Shown: positions 1-12,760, counted from the stretch's first letter. The stretch is DNA of 64,000 nucleotides from Lolium rigidum (GCF_022539505.1 NC_061510.1:276354330-276418329); one strand, 5' to 3'. Made by a program: numbers and translations. Notes: a model not told the origin generated them from the sequence alone.

Positions 1-2
1 AA

Positions 3-940
3 CAAAAGGAATTTAACCTACGAGCGTTGTTGTTTGTAACCATCAATGATTGGCCTGCTCTTAGTAACATTTCAGGGCAGTCAAACAAGGGATAGAATGC
101 ACGCACACACTGTTTAGGTGAGACTAACAGTATATATTTGAGAAACAAGAATGTGTACCTGGGGCATCGTCGATTTCTTCCAAAACAACATCACGTAAGA
201 AAGAGATGAAAGCATTTCAGAGGTGAGGCAGATAACCGAATGAAGCCTACCTGCCCTACTGGGGATGTTATATATGATATGGTCAAGGATTTAAAAGTGA
301 TCTTTGGAAAGGTTCCCGGCGGACAATTTGTTCCGCATGATGTTGACGGACACGTACCCATGTGGAAGAAGAAGTCTATATTTTGGGAGCTACCCTACTG
401 GAAATTTCTAGAGATTCACTCTGCAATCGACGTGATGCACGTGACGAAAAATCTTTGCGTGAACCTACTAAAATTCTTGGGCGTGTATGGGAAGAAAAAA
501 GATACACCGGATGCACGGCGGGACTAGCAAAGTATCCACGAAGGAAACAACCTGAATCCAGAGAAGTATCAAGGTCCTTCCAGCTACGCTCTTACCAAAG
601 AAGAGAAGGAGATCTTTTTTGAAGTCCTGAGTAGCATCAAGGTCCCGTCTGGCTTCTCGTCGAATAGAAAGGGAATAATAAACATGTGAGAGAAAAAGTT
701 TCAAAACCTAAAGTCTCATGACTGCCACGTGATTATGACACAATTACTTCCGGTTGCATTGAGGGGGCCTTTCGAGTACCAATTGTGAAGCTATGTGCGT
801 TCCTCAATGCAATTTCTCAGAAGGTGATCAATCCACTAACTCTACAAAATTTACAGAAGGATGTGGTGCAATGTCTAGTCAGCTTCGAGTTGGTGTTCCC
901 ACCATCCTTCTTTAATATTATGACACATCTCCTAGTTCAC
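3..940 (+). pseudogene. CACTA (En/Spm-type) TNP2 transposase fragment, decayed
   Basis: One forward frame reads through most of this stretch with the character of a plant TNP2-family transposase, the cut-and-paste enzyme of CACTA elements. Landmarks are a VTINDWPALSN-like segment near base 40, MWKKKSIFWELPYWK near 360, SAIDVMHVTKNLCVNLL near 420, and further on SYALTKEEKEIFFE, KSHDCHVIMTQLLPVALRG and, in a shifted frame after about 775, VKLCAFLNAISQKVI and CLVSFELVFPPSFFNIMTHLL. In-frame stops lie at 93-95, 207-209, 525-527 and 687-689. A frame change with missing residues occurs near 770. Both ends are absent: the left is the window edge, the right is the insertion of element A. It is non-functional. 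The family call rests on recognised motifs, not a search. Confidence 0.88.
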
Positions 941-2335
941 TGATACGTCCAAAACGTATCCACTTTCCCGAACACTTTTGCTATTGTTTTGCCTCTAATT
1001 TGTGTATTTTGGATGCAACTAACACGGACTAACGCTGTTTTCAGCAGAACTGTTCCGGTGTCACGTTTTTGTGCAGAAATCCAACTTTCAGGAAAAACCT
1101 CGGAATTTTGACAAAAGGCCCTAATTTCCCAGAAAACTCACGGAGCCAGAAGGGCAAGTCAGGTGGAGGCCCGAGGGCCCCACACCCTAGGGCGGCGCGG
1201 CCCAGGAGGGGGGCGCGCGGCCCTAGCGTGTGGCCCCCTCGGCAGGCCTCCGACGCCCTCCTTCGGACTACTTATCGCCCTCGACCTAAAAACGCACGGG
1301 GAGAGGTCTAAGTCGCCAGAAACCCTCCAGAACGCCGCCACATCGCGAAACTCCGTCTCGGGAGCCAGAAGTCTCCGTTCTTGCACTCCGCCGGGACGGG
1401 GAATTGGAGGAGATCATCGCCGCCATCACCACCGACGCCTCTACATCAACCAGCCATGTTTCCCCCATCCATGTGTGAGTAATTCCCCCGCTGTAGGCTG
1501 AAGGGGATGGTAGGGATTGGATGAGAGTGGTCATGTAATAATGTAAGATTGTTAGGGCATAGTGCCTAGTGTCCGTAATTGGTACTTTGATGATATTGTT
1601 GCAACTTGTTATGCTTAATGCTTGTCACTAGGGCCCGAGTGCCATGATCTCAGATCTGAACATGTTATTGTTTCATCATGATATTCATTGTTTATGGCCT
1701 TACCTGCAAGTTGTATACACATGTCGCTGTCCGGAACCAATGGCCCCGAAGTGACAAATCGGGACAACCGGAGGGATGGTAGTGATGTGAGGATCACATG
1801 TGTTCACGGAGTGTTAATGCTTTGCTCCGGTACTCTATTAAAAGGAGTACCTTAATATCCAGTAGATTCCCTTGAGGCCCGGCTGCCACCGGCTGGTAGG
1901 ACAAAAGATGTTGTGCAAGTTTCTCATTGCGAGCACGTACGACTATAATTGGAACACATGCCTATTGATTGCTTTGTACTTAGACACCGTTTTATTATTA
2001 TCACGCAAATGCCCTGCTTGATTGTTACATGAGTTTCTCTCATCCATGCAACGCCCGTTATCCGTCCCCGTGCCTACACTATTTTAATCCTGCTGTTTAC
2101 TATAATCACTACTGCTGTCTTTGTTACTCTGTTGCTATTATTTCGCTATCGCTTCGCTATAAAGCCGTTACTACCGATAAACTCTTGCGAGCAAGTCTGT
2201 TTCAGTGTGCAGCTGAATTGACAACTCCGCTGTTAAGGCTTTCAAGTATTCTTTGTCTCCCCTTGTGTCGAATCAATTAATTGGGTTTTACTACCCGCGA
2301 AGACTGCTGCGATCCCCTATACTTGTGGGTTATCA
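941..2335 (+). repeat. Element A 5' LTR (1395 bp)
   Basis: The repeat runs from TGATACGTCC to GGGTTATCA and has the TG...CA ends of an LTR. The first 20 bases form a near-palindrome (GATACGT ... ACGTATC). The stretch 1155-1260 is GC-rich, as in the promoter-proximal part of the other LTRs here. The short ORFs across this GC-rich part have no protein character. The right boundary is set by the primer site 12 bases downstream. No second copy is present, so the length rests on the ends alone. Confidence 0.8.
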
Positions 2336-2347
2336 AGACTGTTTTTC

Positions 2348-2365
2348 TGGCGCCGTTGCCGGGGA
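2348..2365 (+). other. Primer binding site of element A (tRNA-Asp type)
   Basis: TGGCGCCGTTGCCGGGGA is complementary to the 3' end of plant tRNA-Asp(GTC) as I recall that tRNA (ending ...CCCCGGCAACGGCGCCA). It would prime minus-strand DNA synthesis. It lies 12 bases after the LTR end. Confidence 0.85.
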
Positions 2366-2423
2366 GCATAGCTTTATTTGGAAGTTCACTTGGATTGATA
2401 TTGTTCACTGCAAATTCTCCATC

Positions 2424-5081
2424 ATGGGTAAATCTCGCGATCCTAAAGTCGCCATATTACCATCCACTACAAGAAAAGGTACAACTCTGAGTACCTCTGC
2501 TGCTCTTGATTCACCATCTGTGATTGATAAACTTGTTTCACCACCACATGCTTCACTTGCTGGTACTTCTGCTAGATCTGAAAATTCTTATAATATTGAT
2601 GATGCTTCTGCTGTGCTTGATGATAGTGGTTCATTGGGATCCTTTCTAGATGCTACAATTGCTAAGTCTAGACAAATTGAAAATGCTGAAACTCCTGATA
2701 CTACTACACCTGTTAGTTCACCTGAATTTGACTATTCTAGTGATGATCCTGATGAAGATTATGTGGAGCTTAATGATGATCTTATTAATAGATGCAATGC
2801 TACTGCTGATGCAAGTAAAATTAAAAAGTTCCTCACACAATATACTGTTAGACATAAGTTATCTCCTGATCCTAAATTTGCCACATCTCCTATATGCATT
2901 AAGGATAAAGATTATGATTTTTCTCTTGATCTATCTCATATAGCTATTGTAGAGAAAGCACCCTTTTGTGGTACTGAAAAAGAAAGTGCTTGTAGAACAC
3001 ATGATTGAACTTTCTTCTATGAGTAGTTTGTTTTCCGATGATATCAAGATGCGTACTTATTTTGTCGCTAAAATTTTTCCTTTCTCATTAAAGGATGATG
3101 CTAAAACTTGGTATAATAATTTGCCTCCTGGTTCTATTAAAAATCCAACTGATTTGCGTGATGTTTTCTTTCGAAAATACTTTCCTACTAGTGCTCAACA
3201 TATTGCTTTACAGAGAATTTATAGATTTGACCAGGGAGATGAAGAGAAATTGCCTGAGGCTTGGGAAAGATTTTGTTCTCTTATCAGAGCTCGACCTGGG
3301 CATGATTTAGAAAAGAATAATTTACTTGATATATTTTATAGTGGACTAACCATTGAGTCTAGGGCATACCTGGATAGTTGTGCTGGTTGTGTTTTCAGGA
3401 AAAGAACTCCAGACGAAGTTGAAGAATTATTGGCTAAAATAGGCCGGAATCATGATGATTGGACTACGCCTGAACCAACTCCAACGCCAATATTGAAGAA
3501 GAGGGGTTTAATTAAATTGAATGATGAAGATATGAGGGAAGCCAAGAAGTCTCTCAAGGAGAAAGGTATTAAATCCGAAGACGTGAAAAATCTACCTCCC
3601 ATAGAAGATATATGTGAGATAATTCCCCCTTCATCCATGATTGAGGTAAACTCCCTTCGCCGCTTTACTAGGGAAGATATTCCGTATTCGAAACCTCCTG
3701 CACAATGCTTAGATGAGTTTGATAATTATATTGTTAAGCAAGAAAATTTTAATATGAGAGTAGAGAATCATCTAATGGAAAATTCTCAAGCTATTAGCAA
3801 TTTGCATGATATTGTGGAGAGAACCTCCAATGATGTTAAGATGCTTGTTAAACATTTTCAAATGGTTCAAACTCAAATTGATCAACTCACTAAAGTGCAA
3901 AATGACTTATTACAAAATAATTCTAAAGAGAAACATGCTTATGAAGTAACAACTAGAGGTGGTGTCTCTACCCAGGATCCTCTATATCCTGAAGGGCATC
4001 CCAAAAGAATTGAACAAGATTCTCAACGCATTGAACCTGGAGCTCATTCTAAGAAAAAGAAGAAGAAACATAAAAATGTTGTTGAATCCTCTGAACCTGT
4101 TAATGATCCTAATAGTATTTCTATTTCTGATGCTGAAACTGAAAGTGGTAATTAACATGATAATAATAATGGTAATAATAAGAATGATGTTTCTGATAAA
4201 GAAGAAGTTGAAGATGAACCTAAAAAGCAAGATAAAAATAAAAAGTATACTAAAGAAGATTTTATTGCTAAGAAACATGGTAATGAAAGAGAACCTTGGG
4301 TGCAGAAGCAAATGCCTTTTCCTGCTAAGAAACTAAAATCAAAGGAAGAAGAACACTATAATAAATTTTGTGATTGGATGAAACCTTTATTCTTGCAAAT
4401 CCCTTTGACTGATGCTATTAAATTGCCTCCTTATTCAAAGTATATGAAAGATATTGTTACTAACAAAAGGAAAATCCCCAATGAGGAAATTTCCACTATG
4501 CTTGCTAATTACTCTTTTAATGGTAAGGTTCCAAAGAAGTTGGGCGACCCAGGTATACCTACTATTCCTTGTTCTATTAAGAATAATTATGTTAAAACTG
4601 CTCTATGTGACTTGGGAGCCGGTGTTAGTGTTATGCCTTTTTCTCTTTATAAGAGACTTTACTTAGATAAGTTGATACCTACTGATATATCTTTGCAAAT
4701 GGCTGATAAATCTCTTGCTATTCTGTTGGTATATGTGAGGATGTTCCTGTTCAAGTTACTAATAATCGCTTGATATTAACTGATTTTGTTGTGTTGGAAA
4801 TGCCCGAAGATGATAATATGTCTATTATTCTTGGGAGACCTTTTCTTAACACCGCAGGGGCTGTTATTGATTGCAATAAAGGAAAGGTTACTTTCAATGT
4901 TGATGATAAGGAGCACACCGTCTATTTCCCCAAGAGAATTGAAAAAGCGTGTGGAGTAAATACTATTTCTAATGTGAGAACTATCAAAGTTGGAACTATC
5001 GATTGTCCTATATATGAGCCTAAAGAAGAATATAAAACTATTATGATTGGATCCATATCAATACAATACAAGGTAACATGA
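2424..5081 (+). pseudogene. gag-pro: Element A gag-protease, broken by two frameshifts and one stop
   Basis: The start is the ATG giving MGKSRDPK at 2424, 59 bases after the primer site. The N-terminal part is acidic and Ser/Thr-rich. A retrotransposon gag domain follows, with FPFSLKDDAKTWYNNLP near 3080 and GDEEKLPEAWERFCSLI near 3236. A Lys-rich linker precedes an aspartic-protease-like region with LCDLGAGVSVMP (about 4608) and IILGRPFLNTAGA (about 4825). The frame changes near 2985 (an extra T in a GCTG context) and near 4722 (a base lost in a CCTG context). An in-frame TAA lies at 4153-4155. No zinc knuckle, RT or integrase is seen. Gag would build the particle and the protease would mature it. 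Whether all breaks are real is uncertain, because indels at CTG/CAG recur throughout this assembly. Confidence 0.87.
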
Positions 5082-5806
5082 TTGATTTGAGGTTTATTTC
5101 TTCTCATGCTATGTAAAATTTATTTGGTGGCAAGACTTGATCAACCTTGTTAACAAATACTTTTTATATGCATAGAGGAGGTAAACAACATCTCTTTCTT
5201 CCTCCACTTGCTCTAGTTGCTGTAGCAATTTTATTTTGCAAAGTTCCTTAGTTAATTAGAGATTTCAAAAACTTTCCTGGCCAGTAATAATAAACTTAAT
5301 ACCCAGAATTGTGCATTTTTCAAAGTTTTCAAAAATTCGCAAAAATTATACCGTTGGTCCTATTTTTCGACAAGGCACCTGGGAGCACCTGGGATGACCG
5401 GTGGGGCACCCCAGGGTGGCACCCACGAGTCGGCGCGGCCAGCAAGGGGGTCGCGCCACCCTGGTGTGTGGGCCCCCCTTTACCCCACTTTAACATCTCT
5501 TCCTCCCACACTCTTCTCTCTCCCGAAAAAATCGACACCAGCTTCCTCTCACTCGTGCTTTTGCTCAAGAACTCCAGATTTCTCGATCTCTTTGCTCAGA
5601 CCAGATTTATGTCTGAAATTTGGCACATTTGCTCTTCGGTATGTGACTCCTTCGATTATCCAAGTAGAATTTTGTTTGGTGGAGTATATCTTGCATATTT
5701 TGCTGCTGTAGGTAACATGTTTAGTGAGCTTGCATGCTTGTTCTAAGTGGTAGAAACTAGTTTTGATGCATGATTAGTACTCTAGCAAGTTCCTATGGTA
5801 GTTCCC
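5082..5806 (+). other. Element A 3' non-coding region
   Basis: No ORF of protein character. A GC-rich block at about 5375-5480 followed by a pyrimidine-rich stretch (CTCTTCTCTCTCCC near 5510) resembles the promoter-proximal composition of an LTR, but there is no second copy to prove it. The region ends abruptly at the inserted LTR of element B. Confidence 0.5.
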
Positions 5807-7402
5807 TGATGGCGTGTATTTCACACGTTCGTTGGGCAACCCCAAGAGGAAGGTATGATGCGCACAGCAGCAAGTTTTCCCTCAGAAAGAAACCAAGGTT
5901 TATCGAACCAGGAGGAGCCAAGAAGCACGTTGAAGTTTGATGGCGGCGGGATGTAGTGCGGCGCAACACCGGGGATTCCGGCGCCAACGTGGAACCTGCA
6001 CAACACAACCAAAGTACTTTGCCCCAACGAAACGAGTGAGGTTGTCAATCTCACCGGCTTGCTGTAACAAAGGATTAACCGTATTGTGTGGAAGATGATT
6101 GTTTGCGAGAGAAAACCGTAAAAACAAGTATTGCAGCAGATTTGTATTTCGGTATTAAAGAATGGACCGGGGTCCACAGTTCACTAGAGGTGTCTCTCCC
6201 ATAAGATAAAAGCATGTTGGGTGAACAAATTACGGTCGGGCAATTGACAAATAGAGAGGGCATAACAATGCACATACATGTCATGATAAGTACAGTGAGA
6301 TTTAATTGGGCATTACGACAAAGTACATAGACCGCCATCCAACTGCATCTATGCCTAAAAAGTCCACCTTCGGGTTATCGTCCGAACCCCTTCCGGTATT
6401 AAGTTGCAAAGCAACGAGACAATTGCATTAAGTATGGTGCGTAATGTAATCAACAACTACATCCTCGGACATAGCGCCAATGTTTTATCCCTAGTGGCAA
6501 CAGCACAACACAACCTTAGAACTTTCCGTCCATTGTCCCGGTGTCAATGCGGGCATGAACCCACTATCGAGCATAAATACTCCCTCTTGGAGTTAAGAGC
6601 AAAAACTTGGCAGAGCCTCTACTAATAACGGAGAGCATGCAAGATCATAAACAACACATATGTAATAACTTGATAATTAACATAACATGGTATTCTCTAT
6701 CCATCGGATCCCGACAAACACAACATAGAGTATTACAGATAGATGATCTTGAGCATGTTAGGCAGCTCACGAGATCCAACAATGAAGCACAATGAGGAGA
6801 AGACAACCATCTAGCTACTGCTATGGACCCATAGTCCAGGGGTGAACTACTCACTCATCACTCCGGAGGCGACCATGGCGGTGTAGAGTCCTCCGGGAGA
6901 TGAATCCCCTCTCCGGCAGGGTGCCGGAGGAGATCTCCGAAATCCCCGAGATGGGATCGGCGGCGGCGGCGTCTCAGTAAGGTTTTCCGTATCGTGGTTT
7001 TTCGCATCAGGGGTTTCGCGACGGAGGCTTTAAGTAGGCGGAAGGGCAGAGTCGGGGGGCTGACGAGGGGCCCACACCACGGGCGGCGCGGGCCCCCTCG
7101 GCCGCGCCGCCATGTGGTCTGGCCACCTCGTGGCCCCACTTCGTATGCTCTTCGGTCCTCCGGAAGGTTCGTGGCGAAATAGGCCCTCGGGTCTTCGTTT
7201 CGTCCAATTCCGAGAATATTTCGTTACTAGGATTTACGAAACCAAAAACAGCGAAAACGACAAGCGGCACTTCGGCATCTTGTTAATAGGTTAGTTCCGA
7301 GAAAATGCACGAATATGACATAAAGTGTGCATAAAACATGTAGGTATCATCAATAATATGGCATAGAACATAAGAAATTATCGATACGTCGGAGACGTAT
7401 CA
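5807..7402 (-). repeat. Element B 3' LTR (1596 bp)
   Basis: On the + strand it runs from TGATGGCGTG to GACGTATCA; in element orientation it starts TGATACGTCTCCGACGTATC. It pairs with 11158-12760. The polypurine tract of the element abuts its right edge. A GC-rich block lies at about 6950-7110. Confidence 0.9.
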
Positions 7403-9994
7403 AGCATCCCCAAGCTTAGTTACTGCTCGTCCCGAGCGAGTAAAACGATAACAAAGATAATTTCTGAAGTGACATGCCATCATAACCTTGATCATACTAT
7501 TTGTAAACATATGTAGTGAATGCAGCGATCAAAACAATGGTAATGACATGAGTAAACAAGTGAATCATAAGGCAAAGACTTTTCATGAATAGTACTTTAA
7601 GACAAGTATCAATAAGTCTTGCATAAGAGTTAACTCATAAAGCAATAAATCAAAGTAAAGGTATTGAAGCAACACAAAGGAAGATTAAGTTTCAGCGGTT
7701 GCTTTCAACTTGTAACATGTATATCTCATGGATAATTGTCAACATAGAGTAATATAACAAGTACAATATGCAAGTATGTAGGAATCAATGCACGGTTCAC
7801 ACAAGTGTTTGCTTCTTGAGGTGGAGAGAGATAGGTGAACTGACTCAACATAAAAGTAAAAAGAATGGTCCTTCAAAGAGGAAAGCATCGATTGCTATAT
7901 TTGTGCTAGAGCTTTTATTTTGAAAACATGAAACAATTTTGTCAACGGTAGTAATAAAGCATATGAGTTATGAAAGTTATATCCTACAAGTTGCAAGTCT
8001 CATGCATAGTATACTAATAGTGCCCGCACCTTGTCCTAATTAGCTTGGACTACCGGATCTTTGCAATGCACATGTTTTAACCAAGTGTCACAATGGGGTA
8101 CCTCCATGCCGCACTGTACAAAGGTCTAAGGAGAAAGCTCGCATTTTGGATTTCTCGCTTTTGATTATTCTCAACTTAGACATCCATACCGGGACAACAT
8201 GGACAACAGATAATGGACTCCTCTTTAATGCATAAGCATGTGGCAACAATTATTATTCTCATATGAGATTGAGGATATGTGTCCAAGACTGAAACTTCCA
8301 CCATGATTCATGGCTTTAGTTAGCGGCCCAATGTTCTTCTCTAACAATATGCATGCTCCAACCATTAAGGTGGTAGATCTCTCTTACTTCAGACAAGACG
8401 GACATGCATAGCAACTCACATGATATTCAACAAGGAATAGTTGATGGCGTCCCCGGAAACATGGTTATCGCACAACAAGCAACTTAATAAGAGATAAAGT
8501 GCATAAGTACATATTCAATACCACAATAGTTTTTAAGCTATTTGTCCCATGAGCTATATATTGTAAAGGTGAATGATGGAATTTTAAAGGTAGCACTCAA
8601 GCAATTTACTTTGGAATGGCGGATAAATACCATGTAGTAGGTAGGTATGGTGGACACAAATGGCATAGTGGTTGGCTCAAGGATTTTGGATGCATGAGAA
8701 GTATTCCCTCTCGATACAAGGTTTAGGCTAGCAAGGTTATTTGAAACAAACACAAGGATGAACGATGAATCAAAACACACATAAAAGACATATTGTAAAC
8801 ATTATAAGACTCTACACCGTCTTCCTTGTTGTTCAAAACTCAATACTAGATATTATCTAGACTCTAGAGAAACCAAATATGCAAACCAAATTAGCAAGCT
8901 CTTAAGTGTTTCTTCATTAATGGGTGCAAAGTATATGATGCAAGAGCTTAAACATGAGCACAACAATTGCCAAGTATCAAATTATCCAAGACATTTTAGA
9001 GTTACTACATGTAGCATTTTCCAATTCCAACCATATAACAATTTAACGAAGAAGAAACTTCGCCATGAATACTATGAGTAGAGCCTAAGGACATACTTGT
9101 CCATATGCTACAGCGGAGCGTGTCTCTCTCCCACAAAGTGAATGCTAGGATCCATTTTATTCAAACAAAACAAAAAACAAAAACAAACCGACGCTCCAAG
9201 CAAAGTGCATAAGATGTGACGGAATAAAAATATAGTTTCGGGGGAGGAACTCGATAATGTTGTCGATGAAGAAAGGGATGCCTTGGGCATCCCCAAGCTT
9301 AGACGCTTGAGTCTTCTTAGAATATGCAGGGGTGAACCACCGGGGCATCCCCAAGCTTAGAGCTTTCACTCTCCTTGATCATATTGCATCATACTCCTCT
9401 CTTGATCCTTGAAAACTTCCTCCACACCAAACTCGAAACAACTCATTAGAGGGTTAGTGCATAATAAAAATTCACATGTTCAGAGGTGACACAATCATTC
9501 TTAACACTTCTGGACATTGCATAAAGCTACTTGGACATTAATGGATCAAAGAAATTCATCCAACATAGCGAAAGAGGCAATGCAAAATAAAAGGCAGAAT
9601 CTGTCAAAACAGAACAGTCCGTAAAGATGGATTTTATTAGGCCACCAGACTTGCTCAAATGAAAATGCTCAAATTGAATGAAAGTTGCGTACATATCTGA
9701 GGATCATGCACGTAAATTGGCTTAATTTTCTGAGCTACCTACAGGGAGGTAGACCCAGATTCGTGACAGCAAAGAAATCTGCAACTGCGCAGTAATCCAA
9801 ATCTAGTACTTACTTTACTATCAAAGACTTTACTTGGCACAACAAAACTCAAAACTAAGATAAGGAGAGGTTGCTACAGTAGTAAACAACTTCCAAGACA
9901 CAAATATAAAACAAAAATACTGTAGTAAAAACATGGGTTGTCTCCCATAAGCGCTTTTCTTTAACGCCTTTCAGCTAGGCGCAGAAAGTGTAAC
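7403..9994 (-). other. Element B 3' non-coding region with polypurine tract
   Basis: This 2.6-kb stretch lies between the ORF and the 3' LTR and is shared, with small changes, by elements C, D, E and F. The polypurine tract (AAGCTTGGGGATGC in element orientation) is at 7404-7418. Two more copies of the same motif lie at about 9287-9301 and 9345-9359. The first of these is half of a hairpin (GGGATGCC TTG GGCATCCC, 9275-9293). Beside the ORF, at 9932-9981, is the conserved fold containing AAGCGCTT. An 80-codon ORF in element sense (8538-8780) recurs in D and F but has no recognised relatives. Confidence 0.7.
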
Positions 9995-10862
9995 TCAAGT
10001 GTTATCGCGAGATGAAGCATTGACATTACCTTGGGCTTTACCCTTACCTTTCTTGTCCCTACTCTTTGGCTTAGGGAATATATGACTACCCCCGGGTGTA
10101 GAGGTGAATTTTATGGTGCCTTCTCTCACGTCTATGATTGCTCCCAATAATTTCAGCAGGGATCTTCCGAGTGTGATTTGTCCTGTTCCTGCGCATTCAA
10201 TGACAAGGTAATCAATGGATATTGTTATCCCAAGAATGGTTGTATGCACACCCGCAGCTACCCCTTTAGGAATTATAACAGAGTTATCAATAAGAGTTAT
10301 TCCTTCTCCCCCTTCGAGTGAATTCCCAAAGTTTCAAAGATTTATGAATCCCCTTAGGCATTAGGCAAAATTCAGTCATAATATCACAATTAGCACGAAG
10401 AGTTTGGTCACCTATGACAATTTTAATAGTAGGTTTCCACAATGAAGGTTCAGAGTTCACTAAAACTTGATCAAGACGGTTACGAATGTATCCATAATTT
10501 TCATTTAAGCGAGATGCACTTGTCTCAAGAGTATTTAATCTATTATGAATGCTAATAAGAGCTGAATCAAAATTATTAGATGAATCATGTGATGCAACCA
10601 ACTTCTTTATGGCATTAAAAGCTTGATCCCCATTACAATGGAGGAAATCTCCTCCCACTAGAGCATCCAAGGCATATCTATAGCGAATCATAAGACCAAA
10701 ATAAAAATTACTAAGGAGCAAACTTAGAGTCATTTGAGGTTCGGTTTTACGATAAGAAGTAAAAATTCTAGACCAAGCATCCTTAAAACTCTCCTCATCC
10801 CCTTGTTTAAAAGTGAAGACTAATTCTTCAGGCGAAGAAGTAACAGGTTCAGAGCTAGACAT
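9995..10862 (-). pseudogene. Element B condensed gag/protease-like ORF, frameshifted
   Basis: The ORF begins with MSSSEPVTSS at 10862. It contains FTFKQGDEESFKDAWSRIF and a FYFGLMIRYRYALDAL segment, which correspond to the C-terminal half of the gag domain in elements A, C and F. The N-terminal gag half is missing. Then comes CDIMTEFCLMP, in the place of the protease motif CDLGASISVMP: the Asp stays but Gly-Ala is lost, so proteolysis is unlikely. After a frameshift near 10320 the C-terminal part follows (ITLGRSLLKLLGAIIDV, then a Lys-rich tail). The element E copy at 59236-60111 is similar and frame-consistent there. The role is unknown; it could be a minimal gag that assists packaging by a partner element. 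Confidence 0.75.
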
Positions 10863-11157
10863 GGTAACAAAAGTAACTAATTTTTTTGTATTTTTAATAT
10901 AGAGTGCAAGACAGTAAATAAAGCAAACTAGATAAAGTAAATGCAAGTAAACTAATTTTTTTGTGTTTTTGATATAGCAAACAAGACAGTAAATAAAGTA
11001 AAGCTAGCAACTAATTTTTTTGTGTTTTGATATAATGCAGCAAACAAAGTAGTAAATAAAATAAAGCAAGACAAAAACAAAGTAAAGAGATTGAGAAGTG
11101 GAGACTCCCCTTGCAGCGTGTCTTGATCTCCCCGGCAACGGCGCCGAGAAAAGAGCT
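10863..11157 (-). other. Element B leader and primer binding site
   Basis: In element orientation, the LTR end at 11158 is followed by the tRNA-Asp-type primer site at 11129-11147, with one extra G (GCGCCGAG where others have GCGCCAG). The leader consists of imperfect repeats of about 60 bp, each with an A/T-rich ATCAAAACACAAAAAAATTAGTT-like core. Confidence 0.75.
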
Positions 11158-12760
11158 TGATGGCGTGTATTTCACACGTTCGTTGGGCAACCCCAAGAGG
11201 AAGGTATGATGCGCACAGCGAGCAAGTTTTCCCTCGAGAAAGAAACCAAGGTTTATCGAACCAGGAGGAGCCAAGAAGCACGTTGAAGGTTGATGGCGGC
11301 GGGATGTAGTGCGGCGCAACACCGGGGATTCCGGCGCCAACGTGGAACCTGCACAACACAACCAAAGTACTTTGCCCCAACGAAACAGTGAGGTTGTCAA
11401 TCTCACCGGCTTGCTGTAACAAAGGATTAACCGTATTGTGTGGAAGATGATTGTTTGCAGAGAAAACAGTAAAAACAAGTATTGCGAGCAGATTTGTATT
11501 TCAGTATTAAAGAATGGACCGGGGTCCACAGTTCACTAGAGGTGTCTCTCCCATAAGATAAAAGCATGTTGGGTGAACAAATTACGGTCGGGCAATTGAC
11601 AAATAGAGAGGGCATAACAATGCACATACATGTCATGATAAGTACAGTGAGATTTAATTGGGCATTACGACAAAGTACATAGACCGCCATCCAAGCTGCA
11701 TCTATGCCTAAAAAGTCCACCTTCGGGTTATCGTCCGAACCCCTTCCGGTATTAAGTTGCAAAGCAACGAGACAATTGCATTAAGTATGGTGCGTAATGT
11801 AATCAACAACTACATCCTCGGACATAGCGCCAATGTTTTATCCCTAGTGGCAACAGCACAACACAACCTTAGAACTTTACGTCACTTTGTCCCAGGTGTC
11901 AATGCGGGCATGAACCCACTATCGAGCATAAATACTCCCTCTTGGAGTTAAGAGCAAAAACTTGGCCAGAGCCTCTACTAATAACGGAGAGCATGCAAGA
12001 TCATAAACAACACATATGTAATAACTTGATAATTAACATAACATGGTATTCTCTATCCATCGGATCCCGACAAACACAACATAGAGTATTACGGATAGAT
12101 GATCTTGATCATGTTAGGCAGCTCACAAGATCCAACAATGAAGCACAATGAGGAGAAGACAACCATCTAGCTACTGCTATGGACCCATAGTCCAGGGGTG
12201 AACTACTCACTCATCACTCCGGAGGCGACCATGGCGGTGTAGAGTCCTCCGGGAGATGAATCCCCTCTCCGGCAGGGTGCCGGAGGAGATCTCCGAATCC
12301 CCCGAGATGGGATTGGCGGCGGCGGCGTCTCGGTAAGGTTTTCCGTATCGTGGTTTTTCGCATCAGGGGTTTCGCGACGGAGGCTTTAAGTAGGCGGAAG
12401 GGCAGAGTCGGGGGGCTGACGAGGGGCCCACACCACGGGGCGGCGCGGGCCCCCCTTGGCCGCGCCGCCATGTGGTCTGGCCACCTCGTGGCCCCACTTC
12501 GTATGCTCTTCGGTCTTCTGGAAGGTTCGTGGCGAAATAGGCCCCGGGTCTTCGTTTCGTCCAATTCCGAGAATATTTCGTTACTAGGATTTACGAAACC
12601 AAAAACAGCAGAAAACAGACAACTAGCACTTCGGCATCTTGTTAATAGGTTAGTTCCGGAAAATGCACGAATATGACATAAAGTGTGCATAAAACATGTA
12701 GGTATCATCAATAATATGGCATAGAACATAAGAAATTATCGATACGTCGGAGACGTATCA
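11158..12760 (-). repeat. Element B 5' LTR (1603 bp)
   Basis: Partner of 5807-7402 with the same ends. Differences are few and cluster in CAG/CTG contexts, e.g. CAGCGAGCAAG here against CAGCAGCAAG in the partner. Confidence 0.9.

Larger units (their letters stand above)
941..5806 (+). mobile_element. Element A: gypsy-type LTR retrotransposon, 3' end truncated by element B
   Basis: A 5' LTR starting TGATACGTCC is followed by a tRNA-Asp-type primer site and a gag-protease reading frame, then by non-coding sequence that stops where the reverse-oriented LTR of element B begins. There is no reverse transcriptase, RNase H or integrase, so it looks like a gag-protease-only, non-autonomous derivative unless the missing part carried pol. 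The distal part and the 3' LTR were not found elsewhere and may lie in the assembly gap. Its LTR differs from those of B to F except at the tip. Confidence 0.85.
5807..12760 (-). mobile_element. Element B: LTR retrotransposon with condensed gag ORF, minus strand
   Basis: Two LTRs of about 1.6 kb (5807-7402 and 11158-12760), in reverse orientation, flank a 3.76-kb interior. In element orientation this reads: 5' LTR, primer site, A/T-rich leader, small gag/protease-like ORF, long 3' non-coding region, polypurine tract, 3' LTR. The LTRs agree almost base for base apart from scattered substitutions and indels, many at CAG/CTG or CCGG, implying a recent insertion. It cuts element A at 5806. No target-site duplication can be confirmed, because after 12760 the sequence continues with a second copy of the same interior instead of flanking DNA. 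No RT or integrase: non-autonomous. Confidence 0.88.

Noticed and set aside
1069..1534. Several GC-rich ORFs on both strands in the element A LTR
   Set aside because: They are stop-poor only because of GC content; low-complexity Arg/Pro/Gly products.
3982..4336. Alternative-frame ORFs rich in Ile/Leu/Phe over the gag linker
   Set aside because: Shadows of the Lys/Asn-rich gag-protease frame.
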